Assembly (NCBI GenBank): GCA_947630725.1
Contig: CANRIS010000007.1
Location: forward strand, 26,200-90,199
Source: an uncultured Clostridia bacterium
Lineage (GTDB): Bacteria > Bacillota > Clostridia > Lachnospirales > CAG-274
Direction of reading: 5' to 3'
DNA: 64,000 nt
Every line of letters starts with the position of its first letter. Position 1 is the first letter of the stretch. Position numbers and translations under genes: made by a program. The notes below the pieces were generated by a model. The model was not told where the DNA came from. It saw only the letters and a list, made by a program, of their open reading frames with translations, and made no database searches. This document shows, in pieces, positions 62,513 to 64,000 of the stretch.

Positions 62513-63076
62513 TTATTTGTTCACACGGCCTGTATATTCGCCTGTTCTTGTGTCGATTTTGATGATTTCTCCCTGATTTATGAAAAGAGGTACGTTTACC
62601 TGCGCTCCCGTTTCTACAATTGCGGGCTTTGTTGCGCCTGTGGCTGTGTCTCCCTTAAAACCGGGCTCGGTCTGTGTGATCTCAAGCTCCACAATAAGGG
62701 GAGGCTCTATGCCTATTACGCTGCCGTTGTATGAGTTGATCTTTACCATTTCGTTTTCTTTTACAAACTTAAGGCCGTCGCCTACGTCTGCTGCGGACAC
62801 AGAGATCTGATCGTAGCTCTCCATATCCATAAAATAGAAGAGGTCTCCATCCGAATACAGATACTGCATTTCCTTGCGGTCGATGTGAGCCTTGCCCACC
62901 TTTTCGGTAGGACGGAAGGTTTTTTCGACTACGCCGCCGTTGACAAGATTTTTAAGCTTTGTTCTTACAAAGGCTGCGCCCTTTCCCGGTTTAACGTGCT
63001 GAAATTCAATTACCTGATAAACTATGCCGTCGATCTCTACTGTGACCCCGTTTCTGAATTCACCTGCTGATATCAT
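62513..63076 (-). CDS. efp: Translation elongation factor P
   Basis: Helps ribosomes through polyproline stretches. It is 187 residues long with three beta-barrel domains. The start [43 protein letters not shown] has Lys in KPGKGAAF at the tip that contacts the peptidyl-transferase centre. The C-terminus has [50 protein letters not shown] precedes the ATG. A promoter (TTGACT-17-TATTAT) lies 50 bases upstream. Confidence 0.97.
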   Translation of the reverse strand: MISAGEFRNGVTVEIDGIVYQVIEFQHVKPGKGAAFVRTKLKNLVNGGVVEKTFRPTEKVGKAHIDRKEMQYLYSDGDLFYFMDMESYDQISVSAADVGDGLKFVKENEMVKINSYNGSVIGIEPPLIVELEITQTEPGFKGDTATGATKPAIVETGAQVNVPLFINQGEIIKIDTRTGEYTGRVNK

Positions 63077-63126
63077 AGATATATCCTCCTGATTTCTGAT
63101 TTTTTTGTATAATATTCATTATAAAC

Positions 63127-63155
63127 ATAATACCAAAATACAACAGAAAAGTCAA
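63127..63155 (-). promoter_or_regulatory. Sigma-A promoter of efp
   Basis: On the minus strand TTGACT and TATTAT are separated by 17 bases. Confidence 0.75.
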
Positions 63156-63212
63156 TACCTTATTACCGCCTATTATTTCTGACTTGATTCTCAAAGTAAA
63201 TATAGAAAAAAG

Positions 63213-63250
63213 CAAAAAAAATAAACACAGGGATAAATCCTCGGTGTTTA
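63213..63250 (-). terminator. Terminator of the tRNA-Asp-Val-Leu unit
   Basis: On the minus strand TAAACAC and GTGTTTA enclose GGA/TCC, followed by a long T-run. Confidence 0.75.
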
Positions 63251-63259
63251 CTCTTTTTA

Positions 63260-63344
63260 ATGCCCGGAACCGGACTTGAACCGGTACGGTATCGCTACCG
63301 CAGGATTTTAAGTCCTGTGCGTCTGCCAATTTCGCCATCCGGGC
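63260..63344 (-). tRNA. tRNA-Leu (anticodon TAA)
   Basis: Eighty-five bases with the long variable arm of a class II tRNA. The acceptor GCCCGGA pairs with TCCGGGC, the anticodon loop is CTTAAAA, and the T arm is CCGGTTCAAGTCCGG. Confidence 0.96.
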
Positions 63345-63556
63345 ATATATCGGGACTGACTGCATAATATCCGTTGTGCCGTTTTCAATAAAAGTTAATG
63401 CAGCTTTTGTACAATAAACTTAGTTTTTTGTAACAAACCATAACGCAAAATACATATCTTATCGCATTATGGCACTATACATATAACTTTAAAGAAACAG
63501 ATACGGATCTTAAACGGCTTTTAAATAATGTCCCAAAATATTTTTTTGCAAAAAAA

Positions 63557-63629
63557 TGGGAACAATAGGGCTCGAACCTATGACCCCCTGCTTGTAAGGC
63601 AGATGCTCTCCCAGCTGAGCTATGCTCCC
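63557..63629 (-). tRNA. tRNA-Val (anticodon TAC)
   Basis: The acceptor GGGAGCA pairs with TGTTCCC (with G-T), the anticodon loop is CTTACAA, and the T arm is ATAGGTTCGAGCCCTAT. Confidence 0.96.
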
Positions 63630-63682
63630 ATGTAAAAATTAAATTTTTAAGTGGAAATCTTTTTTAGTCGGAATTTCCAAAG

Positions 63683-63756
<74 letters not shown>

Positions 63757-63824
63757 GTATCAAGCAAACAAAAAACCTTTTTTTAAACCTACAAAGCTTA
63801 TGCTTACTTTCAGCGACAAGAATT

Positions 63825-63853
63825 AGTATACTATAAACCAATAGGTTTGTCAA
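63825..63853 (-). promoter_or_regulatory. Sigma-A promoter of the tRNA-Asp-Val-Leu unit
   Basis: On the minus strand TTGACA and TATACT are separated by 17 bases, about 70 bases before tRNA-Asp. Confidence 0.85.
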
Positions 63854-63910
63854 CAGTTTTTTTTAATTTTTTTAAAATCTTATAAATTGTAAAATAAAAT
63901 GTCCGCGATG

Positions 63911-64000
63911 TTAAGGGTTATTATTCAATAAAGCACACATTTGATTTGCTGACAATCCGTCTAATATTCGTCTTGGATAATTGTTGAGCCAATTTTCTAC
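63911..64000 (-). mobile_element. C-terminal end of an IS30-like transposase, cut by the window edge
   Basis: The last 29 codons of a reading frame that enters from beyond the window. They read VENWLNNYPRRILDGLSANQ and end CALLNNNP. The WLNNYPR-IL-G pattern fits the C-terminus of IS30-family transposases. Whether the element is intact cannot be judged from here. Its right end must lie between this stop and the tRNA promoter at 63853, but I could not see an inverted repeat. Confidence 0.55.

Noticed and set aside
63060-63365. 101-codon minus-strand ORF
   Set aside because: It is the tRNA-Leu gene and the efp promoter region translated; the tRNA cloverleaf explains the sequence.

Overview
The window looks like a chromosomal segment of an anaerobic, endospore-forming member of the Clostridia (Bacillota). 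Support comes from the sporulation-type genes (SpoIID/LytB domain protein, BofA-like protein, CotF-like coat protein), a CIRCE-controlled hrcA-grpE-dnaK-dnaJ operon, a glnA gene followed by an ANTAR antiterminator gene, an FprA-type oxygen-detoxifying flavodiiron protein, a DUF4250 protein, and a secreted pectate lyase ending in a dockerin. The dockerin suggests a plant-polysaccharide degrader, possibly from a gut or rumen, but species cannot be fixed from the sequence. Strong sigma-A promoters (TTGACA-17-TATAAT type) and hairpin-plus-T-run terminators are easy to see throughout.

Layout. 1-7.7 kb: 3' part of a dockerin pectate lyase, a palindrome cluster, yajC-rnz, then an ECF sigma / zinc-finger anti-sigma / ankyrin-GH43 operon. 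7.8-8.1 kb: tRNA-Glu and tRNA-Cys. 8.6-11.3 kb: a large, probably abundant, stalk-domain surface protein. 11.4-14.4 kb: a tandem duplication of the metE terminator region, then metE (minus strand) with a structured leader. 14.5-17.3 kb: DUF4250, EamA transporter, HAD phosphatase, nitrilase-like amidase. 17.4-19.6 kb: glnA with attenuator-like leader, and ANTAR regulator. 19.6-25.7 kb: hemW and the heat-shock operon. 25.7-29.3 kb: RNase Y with a very long structured leader, then two related lipoproteins. 29.3-37.5 kb: fprA, a LysM membrane protein, a palindrome-rich interval, a SpoIID-domain protein, queA, an SGNH hydrolase, and a transglutaminase-like surface protein. 37.6-41.6 kb (minus): ferritin-like protein, TPR protein, recX-recA. 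41.7-43.4 kb: CNNM/CBS transporter overlapping the RNase P RNA gene. 43.4-44.4 kb (minus): dUTPase and queF. 44.6-47.3 kb: M18 aminopeptidase and a small ABC transporter. 47.5-49.2 kb (minus): small membrane peptide and DUF1015. 49.3-53.2 kb: M29 aminopeptidase, YcdB-type surface protein, coat proteins. 53.3-58.1 kb: pfk, ppx, ppk (glycolysis and polyphosphate). 58.2-63.1 kb (minus): SdpI-like protein, GNAT, epsC, UDG, rhomboid, bofA, yaaL, efp. 63.2-64 kb (minus): tRNA-Asp-Val-Leu and the end of an IS30-like transposase.

Most genes are ordinary housekeeping genes. The most unusual signal is non-coding: GC-rich cloverleaf elements made of three near-perfect hairpins closed by an outer stem. 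Two homologous copies (about 32.04-32.22 and 32.63-32.81 kb) flank an IS200/IS605-end-like hairpin segment, and a third of the same architecture lies at 39.45-39.61 kb beside recX. The two homologous copies differ at paired positions in both arms, so pairing is preserved while sequence changes. Other points worth a look are the ankyrin-GH43 fusion co-transcribed with sigma/anti-sigma genes, the RNase P RNA gene overlapping the 3' end of a protein gene, the metE leader hairpin, and the nearly 600-nt leader of RNase Y.
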